From Clostridia bacterium (lineage in GTDB: Bacteria > Bacillota > Clostridia > Oscillospirales > CAG-272), in assembly GCA_017461765.1 (NCBI GenBank), contig JAFTXO010000004.1, positions 1 through 64,000 on the forward strand: a DNA stretch of 64,000 bases, read 5' to 3'. Below are positions 1 to 8,487 of this stretch, piece by piece. A program made the translations under genes and the position numbers. Numbering within the stretch: the stretch's first letter is position 1; the number at the start of each line of letters is the position of its first letter. The notes under the pieces are model-generated. The model saw nothing but the letters and a program-made list of their open reading frames with translations. It searched no databases and had not been told where the DNA came from.

Positions 1-55
1 CTAATTTTTCTTCTTTTGAGTGATATGTATTTGTACCACCTTTTGGTCGTCCCAT
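1..55 (-). CDS. Transposase OrfA-like protein, N-terminal 18 codons only
   Basis: Only the start of the gene is in the window. The minus-strand ATG is at 55-53 and the readable protein is MGRPKGGTNTYHSKEEKL. A purine-rich site (GAAAGGAAGG, about 72-63) precedes it at normal spacing, and a TATAAT hexamer lies at 83-78. This N-terminus is what I recall for the first open reading frame of IS3-family transposases: a basic leader followed by a helix-turn-helix that binds the element's ends. The catalytic DDE subunit would be to the left of the window. Whether the element is intact cannot be judged. A non-transposase DNA-binding protein is possible but less likely given the inverted repeat upstream. 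Confidence 0.5.
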   Translation of the reverse strand, partial: MGRPKGGTNTYHSKEEKL

Positions 56-93
56 TTCTTTCACCTTCCTTTCTTTTATTATACCATAGAAAA

Positions 94-125
94 ATGGTAG
101 ACACCGCTTTTTTAGTGTCTACCAT
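94..125 (-). repeat. 11-bp inverted repeat at IS tip; possible terminator
   Basis: ATGGTAGACAC (94-104) and GTGTCTACCAT (115-125) are perfect reverse complements around a 10-base loop. On the minus strand the hairpin is followed by ATTTTTC, so besides marking the insertion-sequence tip it could end transcription of the minus-strand operon whose last stop codon is at 165. Confidence 0.6.
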
Positions 126-164
126 CATTATATCATCTTATCTTTTCGAGTTTGCTTTTGCTTT

Positions 165-1835
165 TTAAGCAATTATAGTGAATGAGAATTCATTTATATT
201 ATCATTTACATCGATGCTTGTTAAATAAACGAAAGTTTCGATAGTTGTGTCATCGGGATTTTTGGTAACATGAATATCTGTTTCGTACCGTGCATTAGCC
301 TTGCTTTCATCGAATTTGATCAAAACTGAGTCTATCTCGATAACACCGCCGTTTATCTTCGGCTCAACATACGAAACGATCCTTTCGGTAAATGTAGATT
401 TGCCTTCTATTTCGTATATATCCTTTACCGTAACGGTATTTTCGTCAGAGGTATATTCGCGCACAAGCTTTTTAAGCTCGGGAATATCATAAAGCTCCTT
501 GAAATCAACGCTGAATACACCGTTTTCAAACGAGGTATAAGAACGAGTGCCACGTACATTAGCCTGATACTGCCCGTTTATTATCGGAACGTTGTGACCT
601 CTTGATGACGTTTCAAGATATGTGTACCTGTTAGGCATTTCAAAGTAGTCCTTTGTATAGTATCTTGTACCCATATCGATAAGCACTTGGCGATTATTTT
701 TTACGAGCATAAACGAGCCGACATCGTTGTGATTGTGGCTATCTCCGTTAGATCCGCCGCGCGCTGCCAAGGAATAATGATCGGTGCGCTTTGTGTACCA
801 GCCTGCGTCAGCCATATAATATTCTGCATTTCTGAGCTCGTCTGAGGTGTATTTCGGATCGTAATATTCAATATAGAGAAGTATCTGAGCAAACTGATTG
901 TAGGGATACGAAAGTCTGCTTTGCTGCGGAAACCATACTTCATCATTATAAATGCTTTTTAAAGGATACAAAAGCGAGCAAGGAAATGAAATATTTACGG
1001 TAGTATCTCCGTAGCAGGTTATAACATCGGGAGAAAGAGTTACCTTTTCGAAGAAACGGCAAATGTTTTTAACCTTTTCGTCCTTGAAATAGTCAACCCT
1101 TCCGTTAGTGTATTCCTTAAGAAGCACAGCGTACATCACAAACGAGGAAAGACCGTAGCCCCAATATCCCGCACCCTCATAGCAAACTCCGTCGTTTGAG
1201 AAGCCTGCAATATACTTTCGCATATTTTCGGCAAAGCGGTCGTAAAGCTTATCGAATTCATCGGGGTATTTGATCATAAGAGTGAGTGCAGTATGACCTG
1301 CACAAACTGATGTCCAGTTGTTGTATCTGTCCTCCCAGTGCCATATCTGCTCCTTAAACGGCTCTAAGATCCTGCGTCTTAGCTCGGTATCGATACGCTT
1401 TCTTATGAGGGGATGAAGCTTATCTCCAAGCACAAGATCGATAGTTGCAATAGTTGAGCCGAGCGCGGTCGAGCAAAGATCGAGCTCGTAATAGTTTTCC
1501 TCATTTATGTCGGGAACGTGAGCGTGTATTGCCCATACATACATAGATAAAACATCGTAGAGAGAGTCCTCAAGCTCGCTTATATATTTTCCGCCATATA
1601 TAAGAGCCATATAAGCATTCAAAACGAGCTTGTCGATATGCTGATTAAGCGCGAATTCATAGAGATTGCGCTCACCCTTCTCGGCAAAAAGTCTGAACTT
1701 TGAAAATTTGAGCATAAGAGGCTCATCGACTACCTTTTCGCTGTAGAACTTTTCGTATTGAGCGCGTATCGGCGCATACTTTTCGCTTTCGCGGATCTCT
1801 CTTATAAATTCGGGATCTTTAAATTTTTCAAACAT
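165..1835 (-). CDS. Heparinase II/III-like lyase-family protein (copy 1)
   Basis: A 556-residue protein of the heparinase II/III-like class, which cleaves uronic-acid glycosidic bonds by beta-elimination. The N-terminal half (about 60-300) reads as an alpha/alpha toroid with NNWTSVC at 172-178 and EGAGYWGYG at 220-228, the usual positions of active-site Asn and Tyr residues in this family. The C-terminal half holds the beta-sandwich signature SHNHNDVGSF (366-375) and RGHN (412-415). There is no signal peptide or lipobox, so it should act in the cytoplasm on small imported fragments. It is the last gene of a minus-strand operon; one base separates it from a homologous upstream gene (1837-3528). 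The substrate cannot be read from sequence; glycosaminoglycan, alginate-like or other uronate oligosaccharides are possible. The family is fairly sure, the activity is not. Confidence 0.8.
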   Translation of the reverse strand: MFEKFKDPEFIREIRESEKYAPIRAQYEKFYSEKVVDEPLMLKFSKFRLFAEKGERNLYEFALNQHIDKLVLNAYMALIYGGKYISELEDSLYDVLSMYVWAIHAHVPDINEENYYELDLCSTALGSTIATIDLVLGDKLHPLIRKRIDTELRRRILEPFKEQIWHWEDRYNNWTSVCAGHTALTLMIKYPDEFDKLYDRFAENMRKYIAGFSNDGVCYEGAGYWGYGLSSFVMYAVLLKEYTNGRVDYFKDEKVKNICRFFEKVTLSPDVITCYGDTTVNISFPCSLLYPLKSIYNDEVWFPQQSRLSYPYNQFAQILLYIEYYDPKYTSDELRNAEYYMADAGWYTKRTDHYSLAARGGSNGDSHNHNDVGSFMLVKNNRQVLIDMGTRYYTKDYFEMPNRYTYLETSSRGHNVPIINGQYQANVRGTRSYTSFENGVFSVDFKELYDIPELKKLVREYTSDENTVTVKDIYEIEGKSTFTERIVSYVEPKINGGVIEIDSVLIKFDESKANARYETDIHVTKNPDDTTIETFVYLTSIDVNDNINEFSFTIIA

Positions 1836-1836
1836 T

Positions 1837-3528
1837 TTAAATTACCTCAACCGCGAAGGAAAATTCATTTTTAGGAGCTTTAACATTGATGTTCATGCAG
1901 TAAACATCTCTTGTTTCGGCCATCGTACCGTCCGTGTTCAGCTTAGTTGCGTTCTTTTCAATAATATAATCGGCATCGGCAATGGAAGGATCGAACGTAA
2001 TTTTAACTCCGCCGACTAAAATCTCACCACCCTTGATTTGGGGCTTATCAAACGATATAAGTCTTTCGGTAAACGTTGTAACGCCGTCGAATTCATCAGT
2101 TACGAAAACGCCTCTTTCATTTGGCTCGTATTTGCGAACAAGCTTTAGGTTACTGATATCGTAAAGCTCATGGAAATCAATGCTTATAACACCGTTTTCA
2201 TATGTTGTATAAGAACGTGTTTCTGGAATATTTGCTTGATACTGCCCGTTTATAATGGGTACATTGTGACCTCTTGATGAGGTCTCAAAGAAGGTGTATC
2301 TGTATTCGTTTTCAAAATACTGTCTTGTATAGGGGCGTCCGCCGATATCACACAAAACCTGTTTATCGTTTATACAGAAGATAAACGAGCCGACATCGTT
2401 ATGATTATGGCTTTCACCGTTTGTTCCGCCACGGCAAGCAAAGCTGTAAAGAGGAGCTCTCTTAACAAACCAGCCCTGATTAGCCATGAAATATTCTACA
2501 TTCTTATTTAAGCTTGCGCCCTCAAAGCTTTCATCATAGCAAATAAATGTATCCATAAAGAACGGAAAATAGTGAACGTCATAGACAAACATATCTCTTG
2601 GCGGAATTTCGTAAGCATTACCGAAAATTGATTTAAGCTTGTATACAAAGCCGCCCGTAACGGTCATTTTGCCACCGAGACCGCAGTCGCCGAAGGTTAC
2701 AACAATATTTTCATCAAGAATCATCTTTTGGAAGAAAGTCGCGATGCTTTTGATCTTTTCGCCCTTCAAAAGATCGATCTCTCCGTTTGAATATGTGCGG
2801 AGCATATCTGCATATGCAACGTAATATCCGAAGCCGTAGCCCCAATATCCCGCGCCCTCTGTGCAAACGCCGTCGTCCTGATAAGCATCAATGTATGTTT
2901 GCATATCGTGATTAATTCTGTCCTTAACAAGCTCGAAAATTTCGGGACGGTTAAGCATAAGAGTACAGCCAATGTTACCTGCGCAAACAGTAGTCCAGTT
3001 ATTTGAACGGAACTCCCAGTGCCATCTTTGAGCAAGGAACGGCTTTACGATCCTTCTGTCAATTTCGGCATCTATTCTTGCTTTTATAAGAGGATGAAGC
3101 CTTTCTCCAAGCATAACCTTTATAAGCGCAAGGGCGTAGCCAAATGAGCAAGCGTCAAGATCAAGCTCTGTATTGTTGTTTTCAGTAATGCTTGGCATAT
3201 GAGCAGGCAAAGCCCAGACGTAAAGATCGCAGATTTCGAAAATTGTATCCTGCAAAAGATTAAAATAGTCTTCGTTTTCAGGATAAATAAGCGAGAGCGC
3301 CGCGAGAGTAAACATCCTGTGCTGACGCTTGAAGAAGCTTTCCTGATATATCGTTCTGTCTCCTACATCGTGGAAAAGGCGGAACTGACTGAATTTTGGT
3401 GTGGGGATCTCTCCTATGCAAAATTCCTCATAGCTTTTCATAAGCGACTCAAGTACAGGCTTAAATGAAGGAATATCCCTTGATTTTACCCAAATTTCAG
3501 GATCGTAGCTTTTATCGAGAATATTCAT
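1837..3528 (-). CDS. Heparinase II/III-like lyase-family protein (copy 2)
   Basis: A 563-residue paralogue of the downstream gene (165-1835). It shares the toroid motifs SNNWTTVCAG and EGAGYWGYG, the C-terminal SHNHNDVGSF block and the ETSSRGHNVPIINGQYQAN stretch. The sandwich region is close to identical in places, while the N-terminal region and the loop around residues 270-330 differ, which suggests duplication followed by a change in substrate preference. No export signal is seen. Its start codon overlaps the stop of the upstream isomerase-like gene by one base (TAATG), so translation is probably coupled. Both copies keep the family's conserved Asn, Tyr and His positions, so neither looks degenerate. 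The likely role is intracellular breakdown of a uronate-containing oligosaccharide; the exact polymer is unknown. Confidence 0.8.
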   Translation of the reverse strand: MNILDKSYDPEIWVKSRDIPSFKPVLESLMKSYEEFCIGEIPTPKFSQFRLFHDVGDRTIYQESFFKRQHRMFTLAALSLIYPENEDYFNLLQDTIFEICDLYVWALPAHMPSITENNNTELDLDACSFGYALALIKVMLGERLHPLIKARIDAEIDRRIVKPFLAQRWHWEFRSNNWTTVCAGNIGCTLMLNRPEIFELVKDRINHDMQTYIDAYQDDGVCTEGAGYWGYGFGYYVAYADMLRTYSNGEIDLLKGEKIKSIATFFQKMILDENIVVTFGDCGLGGKMTVTGGFVYKLKSIFGNAYEIPPRDMFVYDVHYFPFFMDTFICYDESFEGASLNKNVEYFMANQGWFVKRAPLYSFACRGGTNGESHNHNDVGSFIFCINDKQVLCDIGGRPYTRQYFENEYRYTFFETSSRGHNVPIINGQYQANIPETRSYTTYENGVISIDFHELYDISNLKLVRKYEPNERGVFVTDEFDGVTTFTERLISFDKPQIKGGEILVGGVKITFDPSIADADYIIEKNATKLNTDGTMAETRDVYCMNINVKAPKNEFSFAVEVI

Positions 3529-4289
3529 TATTCTACCTCCCTTGCGATGTCAAGGAGCGTTTTCGTTTCGACAGGCAACGATGCGGGCTCGGCATCGGGC
3601 ATAAATTCGAGCATAAATACTCTGTCATTGCTTTTAAGAAGCTTAACATATTCGCACCAATCATCAAAAGCATCTTTGAGAGGGAATTTTTCAAGCTCCT
3701 TCCAATTGCATACGTGTACGTGCGTCGTATAAGGTAAAAGCGCGTTTATAGCCTCAATATTATATTCAAATGACTTGAAGGGGTTAGCCTGCCAATATAT
3801 CTTTACATTATCACGACCGATATCTTCAATGAATTTGATCGACTGCCTGTAGTCTTCGGTAATGGTGTCAAAGTGACATTCAAAGGATACGGTAAGACCG
3901 TATTTTTTTGCAATATCGGCGATTTCACGTGTGTGAAGAACCGCTTTATCTCTTTGCTCCTTTGTGACACCGCCTGTAAGAGGCCAGCCTGCCCAAATCC
4001 TTATGGTTTCAGCGCCCAAGGCAATGGCAGTCTTGCAAACCTTTTTAAAAGGAAGAGGCTTATGCTGCCCGTTTTTATATGTAACTCCGTAATAAGAGCC
4101 GTAGGAAGCGCATTTGATATTGTTTGCGTGCATAAGACGCTTTATCTTTCTTGCGAGTCGTACGTTTCCCATCTCAACATGGGGAGAAGAGCCCCATTCT
4201 ATATATTCAATGGAGTTTTCCTTTGCAAGCTTTATAATTTCTTTTACACTTAATTTTCTGAAAGTAACAGATACAAGACCGAGTTTCAT
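3528..4289 (-). CDS. Sugar phosphate isomerase/epimerase-like TIM-barrel protein
   Basis: A 253-residue protein of the AP-endonuclease-2/xylose-isomerase-like TIM-barrel superfamily. Typical features are the opening KLGLVSVTFRKLS strand, IEYIEWG near residue 30, SFECHFD mid-protein (Glu and His as probable metal ligands), IYWQANP, and HVHVCNW followed by FMLEFMP near the C-terminus. Members isomerise or epimerise ketoses, inositols or keto-acids with a divalent metal. It sits between the two lyase-like genes (downstream) and a flavoprotein (upstream, 18-base gap). A role in converting a sugar or keto-sugar intermediate of the same pathway is the natural inference. Related TIM barrels also occur in C-glycoside cleavage systems, so an isomerase label should not be taken literally. 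The cytoplasm is its likely location. Confidence 0.7.
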   Translation of the reverse strand: MKLGLVSVTFRKLSVKEIIKLAKENSIEYIEWGSSPHVEMGNVRLARKIKRLMHANNIKCASYGSYYGVTYKNGQHKPLPFKKVCKTAIALGAETIRIWAGWPLTGGVTKEQRDKAVLHTREIADIAKKYGLTVSFECHFDTITEDYRQSIKFIEDIGRDNVKIYWQANPFKSFEYNIEAINALLPYTTHVHVCNWKELEKFPLKDAFDDWCEYVKLLKSNDRVFMLEFMPDAEPASLPVETKTLLDIAREVE

Positions 4290-4307
4290 TTTTATTACCT
4301 TTTAAAA

Positions 4308-6260
4308 TCAATAGATGTTTTTATTTTCTCTGTAATCACGCCATACATTTTCAAAGAAGCCGCCGCCCATAGGTAAGGGACGAACCTCTCTTGTGGATAT
4401 TTTACAATCCTTTGCGTAATTTACCTCAAGAACAGTTGTGTCAAATGAGCCGTCATCAAGCTCGAAACGGAATATCTCCTCCATACCCTTTGCGACCTCG
4501 CCGTTTTTAGAGGTATAGATAGCCGATCCGCGCGATTTGCCGCCTGCCTTTACATATTCGTTCATAGCAGTCATGTACGTGATCTGTGAGATGAGAGCAT
4601 CTCTTAATCGGTAAGCCTTCCAAAGCTTTGTTTCGCTTGAAATCTTAACCCTGTTATGAAAGTCAGCTATAAATTTCTTGGCTTCGCTTATTGCATCGCT
4701 CAAAAGCTCTGCATTTCTGATAGCACCGCCAACCTCGCTCATCTTTTTGGTAGCGATATCGGACATTTCTGCTAAGTTATCATGATCACACATAATATAT
4801 TTACATATGTTCATGTGTTTAAACATTACATTCTGAATTGCTTCGTCTGTTTTTGCGTCGTTAACAAGCGGATTTTCTTTGTGAGCGCTTATATATTGAG
4901 CGCATCTCATAGATCCTACCTGACCTGCATTAAGTGCGCTTCCGCCCGGACGGTAAATTCCGTGCGAGCCCGCAACCTCTCCGCAAGCGAAAAGGTGCTT
5001 GATATTCGTCTGCCACCACATATCAACATCAAGACCGCCGTTGTTATGCTGAGCGCAAAGAGCGATTTCGAGCATTTCGGTCTTAAGGTCAACGCCTTTA
5101 TTAAGATAAAGATCGTATGCGGGCATATTCATAAACTGAAGTCTTTCAAGCGGATTGCCAAAGCAAGCATGAGCATTTTCAAGATATTCACGAGCCTCGG
5201 CATCAAGCTTGGCGTAAGGAAGCTCGTCAAGACCATATGGGTTCTTTCTGAAATCAAGATATACGCGTCTTTCCTTCAGTACGCACTCTCTGTAAACCAA
5301 AAGATCGATTATCGATGAGCCGCTAAGTACTTTTTTGCAGTCAAAGGGCCATTCGTAGCCCTTTCTGAATATCTTTGAAAGGCAAGTACCGATGTCATCG
5401 AAGTAGTCGTTCAAAAATTCGTATTCATTTCCGTCCTTGTCAACGGAAACAAATCTTGGAAGCACCTGCATATAAGTTCCCGATACATTCCATCTCGGAG
5501 CTATCGAGGCAAGACCGTATTGCCATTCTGTAAGGTTTTTTCCGAGAACTCCCGCTTCAAACGCAACTCCCGATGAGCCTGAGTGACCGAGTGGATATAC
5601 TGTATCATAGTAGATGCCCGCAGGACCGCCCGTTGCCATAACCGTATTTTCGGCAATAAAGAGAACGAAACGCTCATTATCACCGCGACCTACCTTGTTA
5701 AGACAGAGCACGCCCACGCACTCCTCGCCGTTTTTGATAAATTCGATAGCCTGGAGCTTATCATATATCTTAATATCTCTTTTTTTAGCCTCCTTTTCAA
5801 GACATTCTGTCATGACCTTAGAGGTGAGCGGGCCAACGCTCGTAGCCCTTGCTCTTGGGTCGTGGTCGGTCTTATAACCGACATATTCACCAAAGCGATT
5901 TACGGGAAAAGGAACTCCAAGCTCACAAAGATGGATAAAGCACGGAACAGATAAAGCAGCCTCGGCATAGGCATTATCGCCGTCAACGCATTTTCCGTTA
6001 AAAAGATCCTGAGCCATAGCCTTGGGAGAATCGGGATAATCAGCGCAAAGGTTCATTTTATAGTATGTCTGCTTGTCAGAGCCCGTATTGCGCGATGTCC
6101 CCATATTAATACCCTCTGTTACGATGGCAACATCGTCAACTCCGTAATCGGTAAGACGAAGAGCGGCATTATAGCCTGCAGCTCCCGTTCCTATTATAAC
6201 TGTGTTAAGAGTGACTTTTTTTACGTTTATTCCATTTATTTTTACAATAGTTTCGGTCAT
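4308..6260 (-). CDS. FAD-dependent oxidoreductase, fumarate reductase flavoprotein-like
   Basis: A 650-residue flavoprotein of the succinate dehydrogenase/fumarate reductase superfamily. Seen: the dinucleotide-binding motif IIGTGAAGYNAA at 22-33, an ATGGPAGIYY block, HNNGGLDVDMWWQT (the capping-domain region that is HTMGG in many relatives) and the FAD-closing CGEVAGSHGIYRPGGSALNAGQ. There is no N-terminal export signal, covalent-flavin domain or haem motif, so it is probably a soluble cytoplasmic enzyme using bound FAD. Such proteins reduce activated C=C bonds or oxidise the corresponding saturated acids. Within this operon, with an Old-Yellow-Enzyme protein and a dehydrogenase, it could act on an unsaturated uronate-derived intermediate; that is inference. 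Electron donor and substrate are unknown. Confidence 0.75.
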   Translation of the reverse strand: MTETIVKINGINVKKVTLNTVIIGTGAAGYNAALRLTDYGVDDVAIVTEGINMGTSRNTGSDKQTYYKMNLCADYPDSPKAMAQDLFNGKCVDGDNAYAEAALSVPCFIHLCELGVPFPVNRFGEYVGYKTDHDPRARATSVGPLTSKVMTECLEKEAKKRDIKIYDKLQAIEFIKNGEECVGVLCLNKVGRGDNERFVLFIAENTVMATGGPAGIYYDTVYPLGHSGSSGVAFEAGVLGKNLTEWQYGLASIAPRWNVSGTYMQVLPRFVSVDKDGNEYEFLNDYFDDIGTCLSKIFRKGYEWPFDCKKVLSGSSIIDLLVYRECVLKERRVYLDFRKNPYGLDELPYAKLDAEAREYLENAHACFGNPLERLQFMNMPAYDLYLNKGVDLKTEMLEIALCAQHNNGGLDVDMWWQTNIKHLFACGEVAGSHGIYRPGGSALNAGQVGSMRCAQYISAHKENPLVNDAKTDEAIQNVMFKHMNICKYIMCDHDNLAEMSDIATKKMSEVGGAIRNAELLSDAISEAKKFIADFHNRVKISSETKLWKAYRLRDALISQITYMTAMNEYVKAGGKSRGSAIYTSKNGEVAKGMEEIFRFELDDGSFDTTVLEVNYAKDCKISTREVRPLPMGGGFFENVWRDYRENKNIY

Positions 6261-6272
6261 ATGTACCTCTTA

Positions 6273-7031
6273 TCAAAGTCTTCGAATGTGCATACCGCCG
6301 TCAACAGCGATCGATTGACCTGTCGTATAGCCGAGCATGCCGGAGCAGAGTACATATATAGCGTTAGCGCAGTCCTCAGGAGTACCCCAACGCTTTATCG
6401 GAACGAGTCCGTCAGCGATAAGAGCATCGTATTTAGCTTTAACCTTCTCGGTCATTCCCGTTTCAATGATGCCGGGACAGATCTCATTTACCGTGATGCC
6501 CTCATTAGCCAAGCGGTCAGCAAAGAGCGTTGTTATCATTGTAGTACCCGCCTTGGAGATACAGTATTCGCCGCGGCTTGTGGAAGAGGTGTAAGCAGAG
6601 CAGGATGAAACGTTTGCGATATAACCGCGAACACCGTTTTCATCCTTTTCCTGAGTAAGCATCTGATTTGCAACTATCTGAGTAAGGAAAAGAGTACCCT
6701 TTGTATTTATATCCATTACGAAATCGTAGCTTTCCTCGGTCATTTCAAGAATGTCGTTTCTTACCTTTGGAGCAACGCCTGCTACGTTTACCAATACGTC
6801 AACTCTTCCGAAAGCGTCAAGAGCCGCCTTCAAAGCGTTAGCTCTATCCTCGGAGCTTGCAAGATTTCCCGCAACATATACAGTATCATTGAAATTATTA
6901 AATTTATCGGCAACCTTGTCAGCGGGAACGATGTCCATAGCAACGCAAGCATAGCCTTCCTTTTCGAATTTTTGAACGGTAGCATATCCGATTCCGCCGG
7001 CAGCACCTGTGATCAAAGCAACTTTTTTCAT
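6273..7031 (-). CDS. Short-chain dehydrogenase/reductase (SDR family)
   Basis: A classical SDR of 252 residues, full length. The cofactor motif TGAAGGIG is at 8-15, the NVAG motif near 82-85, the catalytic Ser at 142/143, and Tyr156 with Lys160 in YCISK. The C-terminal ICPGIIETGM and GQSIAVDGGM blocks are typical of the 3-oxoacyl-ACP-reductase-like and sugar-dehydrogenase-like SDRs. Asp33 at the end of the second strand (AMDIV) suggests a preference for NAD(H) over NADP(H). The gene lies 12 bases upstream of the flavoprotein gene and 5 bases downstream of the flavin oxidoreductase gene in the same operon. A role interconverting a keto and a hydroxy group in a sugar or uronate intermediate fits the context better than fatty-acid synthesis, since no other fab gene is present. 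Confidence 0.82.
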   Translation of the reverse strand: MKKVALITGAAGGIGYATVQKFEKEGYACVAMDIVPADKVADKFNNFNDTVYVAGNLASSEDRANALKAALDAFGRVDVLVNVAGVAPKVRNDILEMTEESYDFVMDINTKGTLFLTQIVANQMLTQEKDENGVRGYIANVSSCSAYTSSTSRGEYCISKAGTTMITTLFADRLANEGITVNEICPGIIETGMTEKVKAKYDALIADGLVPIKRWGTPEDCANAIYVLCSGMLGYTTGQSIAVDGGMHIRRL

Positions 7032-7036
7032 TTTAA

Positions 7037-8362
7037 TTATTCCTTTCCGAGAACGAATTTTTTATAGAGAGGCATATATACCTCGCTGTCACGAACTACA
7101 CAGCCGGGAGTGCCGCCCTTGCATCTCATTATTTCTGTACATTTACCGCAGCAAATACAGAGCTTTGATGCTTCAAGGTTCTTACCCGATGTTATATCGT
7201 TAGCGCATGAGGGATAGGCAAGAGTCTGTCTACCGTAGCCCGCAAAATCGAACTTGCCCTCGGCTACATATCCCGCACATACGTTTGCGGAAACACCGCC
7301 AAGGAACGAAATTCCCGATGAGATAGTCGGAGTACCGGGGATCTCCTTTGCAACCTCTGAAATGCCCTCAAGCATACGCCATACACCGTAAAGAGGATGC
7401 TCCGGAGGCTCGTATCCGCCTCTTGCATAAGGACGGTTTACATGAGGATTGAAATAGGGATTTCCCATTGTCATATCAAGAAGATCAAGACCGTTTGCAA
7501 CGAGCTGCTTTGCAAGCATTTTAGCTTCCGTAAGATCGGGAACGATACCCTCGCCCTCCTTAACACCGAAGCCATAAGGATATTCAAATCCGTCGTAGAT
7601 GTTAAGTCTTGATGTGATTATAAAGTTTCTGCCCGCAACGCTTTTTGCATCCTTTACCGCATTTGTAAGAAGTCTTGTACGGTTTTCAAAGCTTCCGCCG
7701 TATTTGCCCTCGCGATTATATGAGGAAAGAAGCTCGCTCAAAAGATATCTGTGACAGCTTTTTATATCAGCACCGTCGAATCCGCAATCCTTAGCCGAAA
7801 TAGCGCCTGCGACCAAGGCTTCCTCAAGGCTGTCAAGATAGTCGTCTGTAACTATTCTTGATTTGTCAATAGGATTGTCCTTTTCGAAGATAGGATTGTT
7901 GTAAGCTATAAGTGGAGCAGGAGTGCCCTCGGGCTTTGAATATCTGCCCGAATGCGTGAGCTGCATGATTACCGTAGGCTCAAAGTTGTTTTCCTTGATG
8001 CAGGTTTCCTTGATATCGTTTACCAAACGCGCAAATTCGGATTTTGTATCCTTAGTCATATACATTTGACGCGGATTTGCTCTGCCCTCGGGCTTAACAG
8101 CGGTAGCCTCAAACCAAATAATGCCCGCACCGCCCTTTGCAAAACGGAGATATCTTCTTCTTGTAAGCTCGTCGGGTGCGCCCTCGAACGTACCGTCACA
8201 GCCCTCCATTGCCTGATATACTATTCTGTTATTGACGATTTTTGTTCCGACACGAATATTTTTCGCAAGCGGAGAAATATCGTCGGAATAGTGAAATTTC
8301 AAGTCATTTTCTTCGCACATTTTAAGAAAGTCGTTTTTGTTTTGTATAACCTGATATGCCAT
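7037..8362 (-). CDS. NADH:flavin oxidoreductase, Old Yellow Enzyme family with Fe-S motif
   Basis: First gene of the minus-strand operon, 441 residues. The TIM barrel shows the family pattern: VGTKIVNNRIVYQAME near 38-53, QLTHSGRYS, the GFDGADIKSCHRYLL active-site segment, NREGKYGGSFENR and a C-terminal GYGRQTLAYP phosphate-binding loop for FMN. After it comes CICCGKCTEIMRCKGGTPGC, a cysteine cluster like the 4Fe-4S site of 2,4-dienoyl-CoA reductase and trimethylamine dehydrogenase. The usual C-terminal FAD/NAD(P) domains of those enzymes (about 650 residues in all) are absent, so electrons must come from a partner such as ferredoxin or the neighbouring flavoprotein. The expected reaction type is reduction of an activated C=C bond or a related reductive step. 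The palindrome and promoter upstream (8382-8427) control the operon. Confidence 0.8.
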   Translation of the reverse strand: MAYQVIQNKNDFLKMCEENDLKFHYSDDISPLAKNIRVGTKIVNNRIVYQAMEGCDGTFEGAPDELTRRRYLRFAKGGAGIIWFEATAVKPEGRANPRQMYMTKDTKSEFARLVNDIKETCIKENNFEPTVIMQLTHSGRYSKPEGTPAPLIAYNNPIFEKDNPIDKSRIVTDDYLDSLEEALVAGAISAKDCGFDGADIKSCHRYLLSELLSSYNREGKYGGSFENRTRLLTNAVKDAKSVAGRNFIITSRLNIYDGFEYPYGFGVKEGEGIVPDLTEAKMLAKQLVANGLDLLDMTMGNPYFNPHVNRPYARGGYEPPEHPLYGVWRMLEGISEVAKEIPGTPTISSGISFLGGVSANVCAGYVAEGKFDFAGYGRQTLAYPSCANDITSGKNLEASKLCICCGKCTEIMRCKGGTPGCVVRDSEVYMPLYKKFVLGKE

Positions 8363-8381
8363 TTTAAATGTCCTCCAATAG

Positions 8382-8395
8382 TTATGTATACATAA
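8382..8395. promoter_or_regulatory. Perfect 14-bp palindrome, GntR-type operator candidate
   Basis: TTATGTATACATAA is its own reverse complement. It lies between the minus-strand -10 box (8403-8398) and the start codon of the flavin oxidoreductase gene (8362), where a bound repressor would block transcription. The TGTATACA core resembles operators of GntR/FadR-type regulators, including several that control uronate genes. No GntR gene is present in the window. Confidence 0.55.
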
Positions 8396-8397
8396 TT

Positions 8398-8427
8398 ATG
8401 TTACCACATGAAAGAACTATTTGTCAA
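8398..8427 (-). promoter_or_regulatory. Sigma-A promoter of the lyase/redox operon
   Basis: On the minus strand TTGACA (8427-8422) and TAACAT (8403-8398) are separated by 18 bases, and the palindrome at 8382-8395 follows directly. This is the only good promoter I see for the six genes ending at 165. Confidence 0.6.
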
Positions 8428-8487
8428 GAGAAACGCGCGTAATATTTATATAATACGTGCGCGAGAGGAGAAATTTAGCCAAATTAC

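Larger units (their letters stand above)
1..125 (-). mobile_element. Left-edge fragment of an IS3-like insertion sequence
   Basis: Seen: the window opens inside a minus-strand gene beginning MGRPKGGTN, preceded by a strong ribosome site and a TATAAT box (78-83). Upstream of it is an 11-bp perfect inverted repeat (94-104 with 115-125). Known: MGRPKGGTN-type N-termini are typical of the helix-turn-helix OrfA of IS3-family (IS150-like) transposases, and these elements often carry GTGTCTAC-type inverted repeats at the tip. Inferred: an insertion sequence sits just downstream of the heparinase-like operon, with its tip near position 125. The other end and any target duplication lie outside the window. 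Confidence 0.55.

Noticed and set aside
4782..5318. Plus-strand 178-residue open frame
   Set aside because: It lies entirely opposite the flavoprotein gene, has no ribosome site and no recognisable motif; it is a shadow of codon bias on the other strand.
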